Assembly: GCF_021295335.1 (NCBI RefSeq)
Contig: NZ_JAIWOT010000001.1
Location: forward strand, 747,001-811,000
Direction of reading: 5' to 3'
Source: Komagataeibacter sp. FNDCF1
GTDB taxonomy: Bacteria; Pseudomonadota; Alphaproteobacteria; Acetobacterales; Acetobacteraceae
Length of the DNA: 64,000 nt
In this document: piece after piece, positions 25,742 through 34,952 of the stretch
Numbering within the stretch: the stretch's first letter is position 1
How the letters are laid out: each line of letters begins with the position of its first letter
The notes under the pieces: generated by a model
What the model saw: only the letters and a program-made list of their open reading frames with translations
What the model was told of the DNA's origin: nothing
Databases searched by the model: none
Translations under genes and position numbers: made by a program

Positions 25742-27046
25742 ATGGCAGACAGGCAGGCGCTTCCCCTGAAGGAAAGGATGGCTTACGGCTGTGGTGATGT
25801 CGCCTCCAACATGATGTGGGGCATGACATCATCCTATCTGATGTATTATTATACGGACATATATGGTCTGCCGCTGGCCGCCGTATCGTGGATACTTCTG
25901 GTGGCCCGTGTTGTCGATGCCTTCTGCGATCCGGCCATCGGCTACGCTGTTGACCGTCTGGGCGGCCGGATCGTGCCACGACTGATCCGGGTCCTTGCCA
26001 TTCCCTTCGGCCTGACGGGCTTCATGTGCTTTCTGGCCCTGCCGTTTCCACCTGCGGGCAAGATCCTGTGGGCGGGAGTGACCTATATCGCATTCGGTGC
26101 AATCTATTCGTGCATCAACACGCCCTATGGCGCGCTGGCCGTCATGATAAGCCGTTCGGCAACGCAGCGCGTCGGTCTTAATGCATTCCGCATGATGGGC
26201 TGCCAGGCCGGGTCGCTGTTTGTGGCGCTGCTGACCATTCCCGCCATAACGTGGCTGGGTGGGGGCGACAGTGCGGCGCAGCACCGGCATGGCATGGCGC
26301 TTTATGCGCTGACGCTGTCGGTTCTGGGCAGTGTTTTATGGCTGTGCGTGGCGCGTGGCTGCACCGTGCGGCACCCGCCTGCGCCCGTGCGGCAGGATCT
26401 GGTGGTAACGCTGCGCCATCTGTGTGGAAACCGGCAGTGGGTGCTGAGCAATCTGCTCGCGTTCTTCTATTTCGTGGGGCAGGCGGCGCTTTTCGGGTTT
26501 GCCCTGTATTACGCGCGCATCATCCTTGGCGGTACGGAGCAGCTGGGGGCCAACATCATTACCTTCATCACCGTCCTGCTGTTTGCGGGCGTGCCAGCAT
26601 GCGTTCCGCTTGCCAGACATCTGGGGAATATCCGCAGCGGGATCACATGCCTGATGGTGCAGGGGATGGCCTATCTGGCCATGGCCGTGGCGGGCACGTC
26701 CATGACCGGTTTTTTCCTGTCCGTCAGTTTTCTGGCGCTGGCGCAGGGGGTTATGTCCCCGCTGTATTATACCCTGCTGGCACAGGCGGTGGATGATGGT
26801 GATCCGCGCACCTCGACCGGGTCGGCAGGACTGGCGTATTCGATCAATACATGGGTCACCAAGCTGGCGATGGGCCTGACCGGCTTTGTTCTGGCGCAGT
26901 TCCTGTCACAAGGCCATTACATTGAGGGCGGGGTCATTCAGCCACCGGAACTGCCGGTATGGATTACGGCGGGATTTGTCTGGCTGCCGCTGGGGGCGGT
27001 ATGCGTGCAGGCCCTCTGTCTGCTGGCATGGCGCGACAGGGGCTGA
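25742..27046 (+). CDS. MFS transporter, GPH (sugar:cation symporter) type
   Basis: ATG at 25742 is chosen over an upstream in-frame extension because it puts the family N-terminus (LKERMAYGCGDVASNMMWGM) at the start. The 434-aa protein has about 12 hydrophobic segments. FCDPAIGYAVDRLGGR is the conserved D-P-x-x-G...D loop of the glycoside-pentoside-hexuronide:cation symporters (MelB/XylP relatives). Substrate unknown. It converges with an O-acetyltransferase gene across 21 nt. Confidence 0.85.
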   Translation: MADRQALPLKERMAYGCGDVASNMMWGMTSSYLMYYYTDIYGLPLAAVSWILLVARVVDAFCDPAIGYAVDRLGGRIVPRLIRVLAIPFGLTGFMCFLALPFPPAGKILWAGVTYIAFGAIYSCINTPYGALAVMISRSATQRVGLNAFRMMGCQAGSLFVALLTIPAITWLGGGDSAAQHRHGMALYALTLSVLGSVLWLCVARGCTVRHPPAPVRQDLVVTLRHLCGNRQWVLSNLLAFFYFVGQAALFGFALYYARIILGGTEQLGANIITFITVLLFAGVPACVPLARHLGNIRSGITCLMVQGMAYLAMAVAGTSMTGFFLSVSFLALAQGVMSPLYYTLLAQAVDDGDPRTSTGSAGLAYSINTWVTKLAMGLTGFVLAQFLSQGHYIEGGVIQPPELPVWITAGFVWLPLGAVCVQALCLLAWRDRG

Positions 27047-27067
27047 GTCTTCTGCCTGGCCGGGTCA

Positions 27068-27604
27068 TCAGCCGCGTAACACCCGTGCCGGATTACCCGC
27101 CACCCTTGCGCCGGTGGCGACATCGTGCGTGACGACGCTGCCCGCCCCGATAATCGCATCATCCCCGACTGTAATGCCGGGTAAAATAATGGCACCCCCA
27201 CCGATCCAGACATTTCTGCCAATGGTGACGGGGTGGCCGGATTCCAGCATTTTCTTGCGCAATTCGGGATCCCGGGGATGATCGGCAGCAAGGATCTGTA
27301 CGCCGGGGCCAATCTGCGTGCCGTCGCCGATTTTGACCGGCACTACGTCAAGCACCACGCAGCCGAAGTTCAGGAATACGTCATTGCCCAGGAATATGTT
27401 ATAACCGTAATCACACCAGAACGGCGCGCGTACGGTAGCGTTCCGTCCAACAGCACCCAGCTGCTCATGCAGAAATCCATCCCGTCCGTTATACCGGGCC
27501 AGCCATTGGGCACAGTGCGCCATGTCGCGCTGCAATTCGGGGTCGCTGGCAACATACAGGTCGCCCGCCAGCATCTTCTGCTTTTCAGTCCGTCGGGACA
27601 TCAT
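27068..27604 (-). CDS. Sugar O-acetyltransferase (Maa/LacA/NodL family)
   Basis: The 178-aa protein starts with the Maa N-terminal motif (KQKMLAGDLYVASDPEL), then left-handed beta-helix hexapeptide repeats (FWCDYGYNIFLGNDVFLNFG, IGRNVWIGGGAIILPGITVG, IGAGSVVTHDV). The loop AADHPRDPELRK carries the catalytic histidine. It transfers acetyl from acetyl-CoA to a sugar hydroxyl; members act as trimers. Substrate cannot be assigned between maltose/glucose and galactoside types. Confidence 0.88.
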   Translation of the reverse strand: MMSRRTEKQKMLAGDLYVASDPELQRDMAHCAQWLARYNGRDGFLHEQLGAVGRNATVRAPFWCDYGYNIFLGNDVFLNFGCVVLDVVPVKIGDGTQIGPGVQILAADHPRDPELRKKMLESGHPVTIGRNVWIGGGAIILPGITVGDDAIIGAGSVVTHDVATGARVAGNPARVLRG

Positions 27605-28077
27605 ATCGGCTCACGCAGTGCCGCGCGGCGACGGAGCAGGCTGAAAGTCCGAAAATCGAATTTTTCACCCCTGCCGTTCCTGCAACAGCAGGTCGCTGAT
27701 GATTGCCCATGCCCTGTCCATCAGGTCATCGTGCATTCGCTGGTCTCCGCAAATGTCAATTCTTGAGCACATCCATACCAATCTGGAAAGACCTTTTACC
27801 AACAGGTTCCGATGTGTTTGGATGTTCCTGAAAGTGTCGGCCCCTGCATGCCCCGCCACCTGCGTCTGGCCCATGATGAATGGCAGCACCACTGTTCGCC
27901 CGGTGGTCAAAGCCCGGTGCATGGCAATGTTTCTTTGGAAAAAACCGGATGCGGACATTCCCCCGGGCATTTGTGATGCAAGGACAGACATCTGACCGGT
28001 ATGTGCCATACTGCATGCCCGGGCGTAGGGTACAAAAGGCGTACCCCCTGCGCTTTCATGCAAGGATATCGATCATA
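27605..28077. other. Divergent intergenic region
   Basis: About 470 bases lie between the divergent acetyltransferase and metallophosphoesterase genes. A 132-codon minus-strand frame (27665-28063) covers most of it but has no ribosome-binding site at any of its Met codons and no motif, so it is not called. Confidence 0.35.
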
Positions 28078-29199
28078 ATGCGCCTTGTTGTTTTCAGTCT
28101 GCCCCTTCTTGTCGTGATCCTGAACTGGCTCTGGCCGTTACCTTTGCCTTTGGGCCTGAAGGGGCTTGCAGCCGCCTTGGTGGTCGTAGCCGCACTTTAC
28201 CACTACTGGTCCCGGCTTTCCTCGGGGTCGGTCTTTGCGCCGGAATTCCCCCGGCCTGTGGTCATCCTGTTCAACTGGGCGTTCGGGGCGATCGCATTTC
28301 TTACCCTGTTCCAGATCGCGCTTGATCTCGAGGCATTGCTGGTTGCGCTGGTAATGTGGCAGCCGGTGCATATCCCGTTGGCAGCGCGGATGGTCGCGGG
28401 TGGTCTTGCCGGGGTGCTTTCCGCCATCGGCGTCGCCAATGCACTGCGGGTGCCGCCGGTCAAGGACGTGAGCGTGACCATTCCCGGCCTGTCGCCAGCG
28501 TTTGACGGCTATCGGCTGATCCAGCTGACCGACATGCACATCAGCCAACTGTTTCCCGCCAGATGGGCACGGGCCGTTGTGGAGCGCACCAATGCAGCCG
28601 GGGCCGACCTGATTGTCGTGACGGGCGATTTTATTGACGGCTCGGTAGCCATGCGCCGGGCAGACGTGGCACCGCTCGCATACCTCCATGCACCGGATGG
28701 CGTTCTGGCGGTCCCGGGAAACCATGAATATTTCTTTGATTACACCGACTGGATGCGTCACCTGTCGGAACTGGGCCTTCACATGCTGCTGAACCGCCAT
28801 ACGGTCATTACAAGGGCAGGGGCCAGACTGGTCATTGCCGGCGTTACCGACCGGTCGGCACCCGGGCATGGACAGGCTGGTCCCGATCTGGCCGCAGCCC
28901 TTGCAGGCCGTCCCGCCGGGGCGCCGGTCGTACTGCTGGACCATCAGCCCGGAGATGCACGGGCCGCCGCCCGAAGTGGCGTCTCCCTTCAGCTGTCGGG
29001 GCACACGCATGGCGGGATGATCCTCGGTCTCGACCGTCTCGTCGCACGCGGCAATAACGGGTTCGTCTCCGGGCGCTACGATCTGGGGGCCATGACGCTT
29101 TATGTCAGCAATGGCACCGGGCTGTGGCCGGGCTTCGCACTCCGGCTGGGCAGGCCATCTGAAATCACCCGTTTCCATCTCCGGGCGGATAAGGTCTGA
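28078..29199 (+). CDS. Membrane-anchored metallophosphoesterase (YkuE-like)
   Basis: ATG at 28078 gives a 373-aa protein with about four N-terminal transmembrane segments (to about residue 120), then a calcineurin-type phosphoesterase domain: TDMHISQLF, GDFIDG, GNHEYFFDY, LLDHQP and SGHTHGG supply the metal ligands. Relatives include YkuE/YaeI, linked to UDP-pyrophosphate or lipid pyrophosphate hydrolysis. It stands alone on the plus strand. Confidence 0.88.
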   Translation: MRLVVFSLPLLVVILNWLWPLPLPLGLKGLAAALVVVAALYHYWSRLSSGSVFAPEFPRPVVILFNWAFGAIAFLTLFQIALDLEALLVALVMWQPVHIPLAARMVAGGLAGVLSAIGVANALRVPPVKDVSVTIPGLSPAFDGYRLIQLTDMHISQLFPARWARAVVERTNAAGADLIVVTGDFIDGSVAMRRADVAPLAYLHAPDGVLAVPGNHEYFFDYTDWMRHLSELGLHMLLNRHTVITRAGARLVIAGVTDRSAPGHGQAGPDLAAALAGRPAGAPVVLLDHQPGDARAAARSGVSLQLSGHTHGGMILGLDRLVARGNNGFVSGRYDLGAMTLYVSNGTGLWPGFALRLGRPSEITRFHLRADKV

Positions 29200-29613
29200 C
29201 CCGGCGCCTGATTGCAATGACCCCGGCCACGGGGAACGCCCGATCGCGGTACCAAGGCAGACGTTTTCGGCCTGGGGATTATGGCCTGCACAATGGCATG
29301 CCGTTTCAGGGCAAAGCCCGGAACCTGCCCGGCCAGCGGTGTCCTGTCCCGGCTGCGCGGGTGCGGATGCCGGCTGCCATGTCGGCGCGAACCGCCATGT
29401 GAACGGCACGGTAACCTGTAGCCGGTAGCGTGTGAAAAACAGCCCTCCCGTTCGTCTTGGCAGATAGAGAGGATGTTCCGGCAGCCGTGGCGGGGTGTGC
29501 ATGCGTTTTCCGACGCGTCAAGGGGGGCATCATGCGATGGGACGGAACGGACAGGAATGGTGCAGAATTAATTTGCGATTGATTCTCACAATCATTATTG
29601 TTCTTTTGTCCGT
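29200..29613. other. Intergenic region upstream of the tonB operon
   Basis: It is about 410 bases long and contains no convincing gene. The right end carries the Fur-box candidate (29581-29599) just before the PepSY-like gene. Confidence 0.4.
29581..29599 (+). promoter_or_regulatory. Fur box upstream of the exbBD-tonB operon
   Basis: GATTCTCACAATCATTATT matches the 19-bp E. coli Fur consensus at 14 positions, with the right half nearly exact. It lies 14 nt before the ATG at 29614, so iron-dependent repression of the PepSY-like/exbB/exbD/tonB operon is expected. Confidence 0.65.
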
Positions 29614-30000
29614 ATGACACTTCATACCCTCCGCCGCCGGTTCACCGTCCATGAGTGGACCGGCCCTGTCTTCACCATCTTCCTTCTGGCCGTGTGCGTA
29701 ACCGGATTGCCAATGTTTTTTTCCGAGCAGATTTCCAACAGTTCCGTCGGGAATGACGACCGGACCCATGACGTTCTGCCACCCGGCACGCCCGTCGCCG
29801 TGCCACGTATCGCAATCTGGCCATGGCCGGACGCACCGGGCGCATTGACCGCCCCCGGCCTGCTGTCCGCCCTGCCGGGCCAGTACGGCAGCTGGCCCGT
29901 CCTGCCCGGGGCTGCTCTTGCCATTCCCCCCATCGTGACGGTCGCCTGCCTGATCCGGGCATGGCGTAGCAACCCGTCTGTCAAAGGAGGTCGTGCATGA
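29614..30000 (+). CDS. Short PepSY-associated membrane protein, probably internally deleted
   Basis: The 128-aa protein starts RRRFTVHEWTGPVFTIFLLA, like the first transmembrane helix of PepSY-TM proteins (often linked to siderophore uptake or ferric reduction). It ends with a second membrane segment (LPGAALAIPPIVTVACLIRA). The usual roughly 300-residue middle with PepSY domains is missing, so it is either a mini version or a deletion remnant kept in frame. Its stop overlaps exbB (ATGA), and AAAGGAGG near its end serves exbB. Confidence 0.6.
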   Translation: MTLHTLRRRFTVHEWTGPVFTIFLLAVCVTGLPMFFSEQISNSSVGNDDRTHDVLPPGTPVAVPRIAIWPWPDAPGALTAPGLLSALPGQYGSWPVLPGAALAIPPIVTVACLIRAWRSNPSVKGGRA

Positions 30001-30737
30001 CCCCGATTTCGTTCGCCCCATGGGACATGTTCCTCAACGCCGGTCCCGTCGTCCGGTGCGTGATGAGCCTGCTGGGTATCGCCAGCATGCTGACATGGAC
30101 CATCTTCATCGCCAAGTCGGTCGAACTGCTGCGCGTGCGCCTGACATTGCGCAAGGCGGAAAAAGCGCTGGAGGAGGCCAATACCCTTGATCTGGGCGAG
30201 GAATGGACCCGCACCAACACTTCCATCGCCCACACTCTGGTCATGGCGGCCGAGACCGAGCGCAGCCGTTCGCGCGACATTCCCGATGATGGCGAGGGGC
30301 TGAAAGAACGCATCGCACTGCATCTTGAACGGCTGGAAGCTGCCGAAGGACGCAGGCTGCTGCGTGGCACCGGCATGCTTGCCACCATCGGGGCGACATC
30401 GCCCTTCATCGGCCTGTTCGGCACGGTGTGGGGCATCATGACGTCATTTACCGGCATTGCGGCCAGCAGGGCGACCAGCCTGGCCGTGGTGGCCCCCGGC
30501 ATTGCCGAGGCCCTGCTGGCAACCGCCCTTGGCCTGGTTGCCGCCATCCCGGCGGTGGTGATCTACAACCACCTTGCCCGCCAGACAGCGTCATGCCGGG
30601 CGCAGGTGGCGGACCTGGCCGCGCTGGTGATGCGCCTGGTCTCACGCGATCTGGGCCGGACGCGGATGGTCATGGCGCAGGACCATGTCGTGCGGCTGGA
30701 CCCGCAGTTGCGCAACGCCCTCGCGGCGGCGGAATGA
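29997..30737 (+). CDS. exbB: ExbB proton channel subunit
   Basis: The 246-aa inner-membrane protein of the MotA/TolQ/ExbB family has a first helix near residues 20-40, a long cytoplasmic segment, and the signature [20 protein letters not shown] followed by [19 protein letters not shown]. With ExbD and TonB it converts proton-motive force into energy for outer-membrane receptors. The start overlaps the upstream gene and has a strong AAAGGAGG site. Confidence 0.95.
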   Translation: MTPISFAPWDMFLNAGPVVRCVMSLLGIASMLTWTIFIAKSVELLRVRLTLRKAEKALEEANTLDLGEEWTRTNTSIAHTLVMAAETERSRSRDIPDDGEGLKERIALHLERLEAAEGRRLLRGTGMLATIGATSPFIGLFGTVWGIMTSFTGIAASRATSLAVVAPGIAEALLATALGLVAAIPAVVIYNHLARQTASCRAQVADLAALVMRLVSRDLGRTRMVMAQDHVVRLDPQLRNALAAAE

Positions 30738-30753
30738 GGGAAGGAGACGGATC

Positions 30754-31257
30754 ATGGCCATTCGTATCCGCCACGCTGATGAAAGTCCGCATGAAGCCAG
30801 TGAAATCAACGTAACACCATTCATCGACGTGATTCTGGTGCTGCTGGTGATCTTCATGGTCACCGCCCCGCTGACCACGGTGAACGTGCCGGTAGACCTG
30901 CCATCATCTACCGAAAAGCCCGCGCCGCGCCCGGATGCCCCGGTATTCCTGACTGTCAGGGCCGATCATGGTCTGGCACTCGGTGAAGATGACGTCACCA
31001 TGGATGGCCTGGTGGGCGCGCTGGAGAGTGCGACCAGGGGCAACAGGGATGAACGGATTTTCCTGCGCGCCGACAGAACGGTGGATTACGGCACGCTGAT
31101 GGGCGTGATGGACAGGCTGCGTACCGCCGGATACCTCAGGGTAGCGCTGGTCAACCTGCAGCAGCAGGAGGAAGGCAGCGCCGCGGGCATGGCGACCGTA
31201 CCGGGCGCTGACCGCGCGCCCCGCGTGACCGGCAGCGGGGCAGGGGACGCACCGTGA
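30754..31257 (+). CDS. exbD: ExbD proton channel subunit
   Basis: ATG at 30754 follows AAGGAGA by 7 nt. The 167-aa protein has the ExbD/TolR pattern: INVTPFIDVILVLLVIFMV, with the essential membrane aspartate, and a periplasmic C-terminal domain (YGTLMGVMDRLRTAGYLRVALV). A roughly 30-residue Gly/Ala tail is unusual. Its stop overlaps the tonB GTG start. Confidence 0.93.
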   Translation: MAIRIRHADESPHEASEINVTPFIDVILVLLVIFMVTAPLTTVNVPVDLPSSTEKPAPRPDAPVFLTVRADHGLALGEDDVTMDGLVGALESATRGNRDERIFLRADRTVDYGTLMGVMDRLRTAGYLRVALVNLQQQEEGSAAGMATVPGADRAPRVTGSGAGDAP

Positions 31258-32111
31258 CGGTCGCGACCGACATGCGGGCTGCGGCGCAGGAGCCTGCCAC
31301 GCCTTCTTTCACGCACTGGCAGGAAAACCGGCACCGACAGGCCCGGCACGCGGAGACCATGCGCTGGGGCCTGTCTTTTCTTGCGGTGCTGGCGGTAACG
31401 GGGGGCACGGTGGCATGGGTCATGCGCCTGCCCCCGCCGCCCGTGGCAGTACCCGAACCCCCGCCCGCGGCCATCGCGATAGACATGGCGCCCGAACCGG
31501 TTTCCACCCCCACACCGTCGACTGATGCGCCGGTCGGTCCTAGGCAGACACTGTCCATTCCCGATCCAGCGCCGGCCGAGCCACCCAAAATCACAGCCCC
31601 GCCGTCGCCCGCGCCCAACCCGCCGGTTCCGGTGCCCGGACCCGAGAAACCGCGCAAGGTGGTGAAGCCGCACAAACCGGTCCCGCAACTGAAAAAGCCC
31701 GTTCCGGACAGGACACCACCGGCCGAGGCCACGACCGCGCCGCCATCATCGGACGCGCGGCTTGCGCCAGCACAGGCAGCACCCGCGCCCGGTTCCCCTT
31801 CAGCCCATGCAGCCCATGACCCGCTGACATGGCAGGGCGCGCTGCTGGCGCAGCTGGAAAAATTCAAACGCTACCCTATCGCTGCAATGAGCGATCGGCA
31901 GGAAGGCGTGCCCACCGTGACATTTTCCATGGACCGCGCGGGCCGTGTGCTCTCGGTCAGGCTGGCCAGCAGTTCCGGCCACCTCATGCTGGATCAGGAA
32001 GCCATCGCACTGCCCAAACGTGCCCAGCCATTACCCGTCCCGCCCGACAGCGTGCCGGGGGACCCCATCACGCTGACCGTTCCGGTTGAATTCTACCTTC
32101 ATCAGAACTGA
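31254..32111 (+). CDS. tonB: TonB energy transducer
   Basis: GTG start at 31254 overlaps exbD. The 285-aa protein has a 36-residue cytoplasmic N-terminus, one transmembrane helix (WGLSFLAVLAVTGGTVAWVM), a long Pro-rich periplasmic spacer (many PP, PVP, KPVP) and a C-terminal TonB domain (LEKFKRYPIAAM, GVPTVTFSMDRAGRVLSVRL). It contacts the TonB box of receptors such as the one at 34953-37373. Confidence 0.93.
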   Translation: MTVATDMRAAAQEPATPSFTHWQENRHRQARHAETMRWGLSFLAVLAVTGGTVAWVMRLPPPPVAVPEPPPAAIAIDMAPEPVSTPTPSTDAPVGPRQTLSIPDPAPAEPPKITAPPSPAPNPPVPVPGPEKPRKVVKPHKPVPQLKKPVPDRTPPAEATTAPPSSDARLAPAQAAPAPGSPSAHAAHDPLTWQGALLAQLEKFKRYPIAAMSDRQEGVPTVTFSMDRAGRVLSVRLASSSGHLMLDQEAIALPKRAQPLPVPPDSVPGDPITLTVPVEFYLHQN

Positions 32112-32219
32112 TCTTGATCGGTCGCGAAAGATTATGGAACATGCCTGTATTGTCCGGCCATCGTCATTACGCACCTGATTTCGGCTGTACCTGCCCCGGC
32201 AACGCTTGCCCGTCCGTTT

Positions 32220-33077
32220 TCAGGGTGCAAGACTGTCGATCAGGAATGCGCCCAGGGCCCTGGCCTCGGCCGAGAGCTTCGACTGCCCCTTGACCAGCGC
32301 AAGCTCGGAACTGGGCTGTGGCTCGAAGCCTTGCGCGGCGCTGAGTACACGGTGCTCGGGCAACACGGCATCCGACGGCAGCAGGCTGATCCCGAGACCC
32401 GATGCGACCGCTGCCTGCACCCCCATCAATCCCTGGCTTGTATAGGCAATGCGCCAGCGCCTTCCACTGCGTTCAAGGGCACGGATTGCCCGGTCACGAT
32501 AGATACATCCCACCGGGAAGACCGCGAGGGGGACCGGATCGGCTTCGACGGCGCGTGCAGCGCCTTCCACCCAGATCACCTCTTCCGTCCAGCTGGCCAG
32601 GCATGCCCCGTCTCCCGGCTCGCGCTTGATCAGCGCCAGATCGATCTCGCCGCCGTCAAGCAGGCGGCGGAGTTCGGCGCTCCAGCCGCTGATCGTATCC
32701 AGCCGGAGATGGGGAGAGGCTGCGGAAAAGCCCGAGAGCAGGCCAATCAGCCGGCGGCCCGCAAAATCTTCAGGAACGCCTAGCCGAACCGTCTTTGGCG
32801 CTGACGGCCTGCGCATCGCTTCCGAGGCTTCCTCGGCTGTCAACAGCAGCCTGCGGGCATAGCTAAGCAGAAGTTCACCGGACTCCGTCATCCGGACACC
32901 CCCTGTCGACCTGTCGCGCAGCAACAGCGTCTGTCCGATATTGGTTTCAAGCTTCTTGATCTGCAGACTCACGGTTGACTGGGTCAAATGCACCCGTTCT
33001 GCCGCCCGGGTGAAGCCACCGGAATCAACGACAGCCACAAATGTCCTGAGAAGATCGAGATCGAAACCGAACGTCAT
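32220..33077 (-). CDS. LysR-family transcriptional regulator
   Basis: The ATG at 33077 is preferred over a TTG four codons earlier. The 285-aa protein has an N-terminal winged HTH (LDLLRTFVAVVDSGGFTRAA, then LTQSTVSLQIKKLE) and a LysR substrate-binding domain (VRLGVPEDFAGRRLIGLL). It is divergent from the HAD/aldolase genes, the classic LysR layout, and probably controls them; the inducer is unknown. Confidence 0.92.
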   Translation of the reverse strand: MTFGFDLDLLRTFVAVVDSGGFTRAAERVHLTQSTVSLQIKKLETNIGQTLLLRDRSTGGVRMTESGELLLSYARRLLLTAEEASEAMRRPSAPKTVRLGVPEDFAGRRLIGLLSGFSAASPHLRLDTISGWSAELRRLLDGGEIDLALIKREPGDGACLASWTEEVIWVEGAARAVEADPVPLAVFPVGCIYRDRAIRALERSGRRWRIAYTSQGLMGVQAAVASGLGISLLPSDAVLPEHRVLSAAQGFEPQPSSELALVKGQSKLSAEARALGAFLIDSLAP

Positions 33078-33166
33078 TTTAAAAACCAATAAAGATTATT
33101 TCGACATTTAATTTCCAAATGACCTGCCAGTTTGTCAATATCCCCGCATCAACGGAGATAACGAAT

Positions 33167-33868
33167 ATGGCACTTTCGGGCGCCCGGCCGGGCTGGCTGA
33201 CCTTTGACTGCTACGGAACATTGATCCAGTGGGACGAAGGGCTGCTCGCGGCAATGGATCGCATCCTGTCCACCAAGGGCGACAACATCGACCAGCGGGC
33301 ATTCATCGACATATACGACCGCCATGAGCATGCGCTGGAGAACGAACGCCCACACCGGTCATTCAGGCAGGTGAGCGCTCTGGCGCTGGAAAAGGCGATG
33401 GGTGAGTGCGGACTGGCCTTCCGGCCGGAAGATGCCGAGATCCTGACTTCATCAATCGGCAGGATGCCGCCGTTTCCCGAAGTCGTCGAAACCCTTGGGC
33501 GACTGAAGAATGCAGGTTTTAACATCGCCATCATCTCCAACACCGATGATGCGATCATTTCAGGCAATGTTGCCCAGCTCGGCGGCCATGTTGACCGTGT
33601 CATCAGCGCCGAACAGGCAGGCGCCTACAAGCCTTCCGCGCAGATTTTCCGCCATGCCTGGAAAGAACTCGGGATAGGCATGGACGAGCTCGTGCATATC
33701 TGCGCCAGCCCGCATCTTGACCTGGCGGCCGCCCGCGAACTTGGATTTCGCAGCATCTGGGTGGATCGCGGCACGGGGCGCAGGCCGCTGGATGACTACC
33801 ACGCCAACGAAGTCGTTCCAACGCTTGACAGGGTACCCGGCGTGCTCGCTGCCGCCGGCTGGATGTAA
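33167..33868 (+). CDS. Haloacid dehalogenase type II-like hydrolase (HAD superfamily)
   Basis: ATG at 33167 has GGAGA 8 nt upstream; an in-frame ATG at 33119 lies within the promoter. The 233-aa protein has FDCYGTLIQWD (motif I nucleophile), IISNTDD (motif II), YKPSAQIF (motif III Lys) and ICASPHLDLAAARELGF (motif IV region), matching L-2-haloacid dehalogenase-like HADs. With the downstream class II aldolase it suggests catabolism of a small hydroxy/phospho acid; the reaction is unproven. Confidence 0.85.
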   Translation: MALSGARPGWLTFDCYGTLIQWDEGLLAAMDRILSTKGDNIDQRAFIDIYDRHEHALENERPHRSFRQVSALALEKAMGECGLAFRPEDAEILTSSIGRMPPFPEVVETLGRLKNAGFNIAIISNTDDAIISGNVAQLGGHVDRVISAEQAGAYKPSAQIFRHAWKELGIGMDELVHICASPHLDLAAARELGFRSIWVDRGTGRRPLDDYHANEVVPTLDRVPGVLAAAGWM

Positions 33869-33889
33869 CGGATCATTGCGGAGAGAGAT

Positions 33890-34681
33890 ATGGCTCACGA
33901 ACTGAATATTCCCAGGGTCGCCCCGACCGTGCCGCGCGACCTGCCGCTCGATACGGACGAGATCAGGAAAGCCCGGGCGGATCTGGCCGCTACCCTGCGT
34001 ATGGCAGCAAGGCTCGGTCTTGAGGAGGGCATCTGCAATCACTTCTCGGCGGTCGTTCCCGGTCATCCCGATCTCTTTCTTGTCAACCGCCTTGGCTGGG
34101 CCTTTCAGGAAGCTACGGCCTCGTCGCTGCTGATCTGCGATTTCGAGGGTAACGTGGTGGCTGGTGATGGCGTGCCCGAGGCAACCGCATTCTTCATCCA
34201 CGCACGACTGCACAAAATGTCGCCGCGCGTCGGAGCGGCCTTCCACACACATATGCCCAATGCCACCGCGCTCAGCATGATCGAGGGCGAACCGCTTGTC
34301 TGGGCGGGCCAGACGGCGCTGAAATTTTATGGCCGTGTCGCGGTCGACGAGAATTACAACGGTCTGGCCCTCGACGAGCGCGAAGGCGACAGAATTGCCG
34401 CTGTCCTTGGCGATAACGACATTCTGTTCATGAAGCACCATGGCGTCATGGTCTGCGCCCCGAATATCGTCGAGGCCTGGGACGACCTTTACTATCTTGA
34501 GCGCGCTGCCGAGGCGCAGCTTAAAGCCATGAGCACCGGGCGCCGTCTCGTGCCTGTTTCACCAGATGTCGCCGCTGCTGCGGCCGGGCAGATGCGCAGG
34601 GGCGATCCGGAAAGTGCCCGGTTGCATCTGGAAAGCATTCGACGCATCCTCGACCGGGAGGCTCCGGCTTACCGCAAATGA
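33890..34681 (+). CDS. Class II aldolase/adducin-family protein
   Basis: The 263-aa protein has the family zinc-binding histidines in FHTHMPNATAL and MKHHGVMVC plus ICNHFSAVVPG near the N-terminus. Class II aldolases cleave sugar-phosphates or related hydroxy acids; some members lack aldolase activity, so the substrate is left open. It starts 21 nt after the HAD gene with GGAGAGAG upstream, so the two form one operon. Confidence 0.88.
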   Translation: MAHELNIPRVAPTVPRDLPLDTDEIRKARADLAATLRMAARLGLEEGICNHFSAVVPGHPDLFLVNRLGWAFQEATASSLLICDFEGNVVAGDGVPEATAFFIHARLHKMSPRVGAAFHTHMPNATALSMIEGEPLVWAGQTALKFYGRVAVDENYNGLALDEREGDRIAAVLGDNDILFMKHHGVMVCAPNIVEAWDDLYYLERAAEAQLKAMSTGRRLVPVSPDVAAAAAGQMRRGDPESARLHLESIRRILDREAPAYRK

Positions 34682-34952
34682 GCCCGGACCCGCTTCCCGC
34701 CAGCGCTGGTGTAATGTTCAGGCGCCGTGCTGATGACGAAGGCGCCAGCCGCCACCACGATAATCCGCGCCGGGTGACACGGGCCCGGGCAGCAGGTGCG
34801 TGCCCGGGCCGGAGGGCGGATGCCCCGGTGTGCCATGAGCAGGGGCAGCGCCACCAGCGGGGGCGCTGCGGAAACCTGCCGCGTTGCCAGCATGGCCATG
34901 CCCGTCAGCGTGCCTGACATGGCCTGTCTACGGGTCCGTATGGCCCGTCTTT

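Noticed and set aside
27665-28063. 132-codon minus-strand frame between the acetyltransferase and metallophosphoesterase genes
   Set aside because: None of its Met codons has a ribosome-binding site and no motif is visible; kept only as a note on the intergenic region.
28138-29502. 454-codon minus-strand frame
   Set aside because: Antisense of the metallophosphoesterase, whose metal-binding motifs fix the plus strand.
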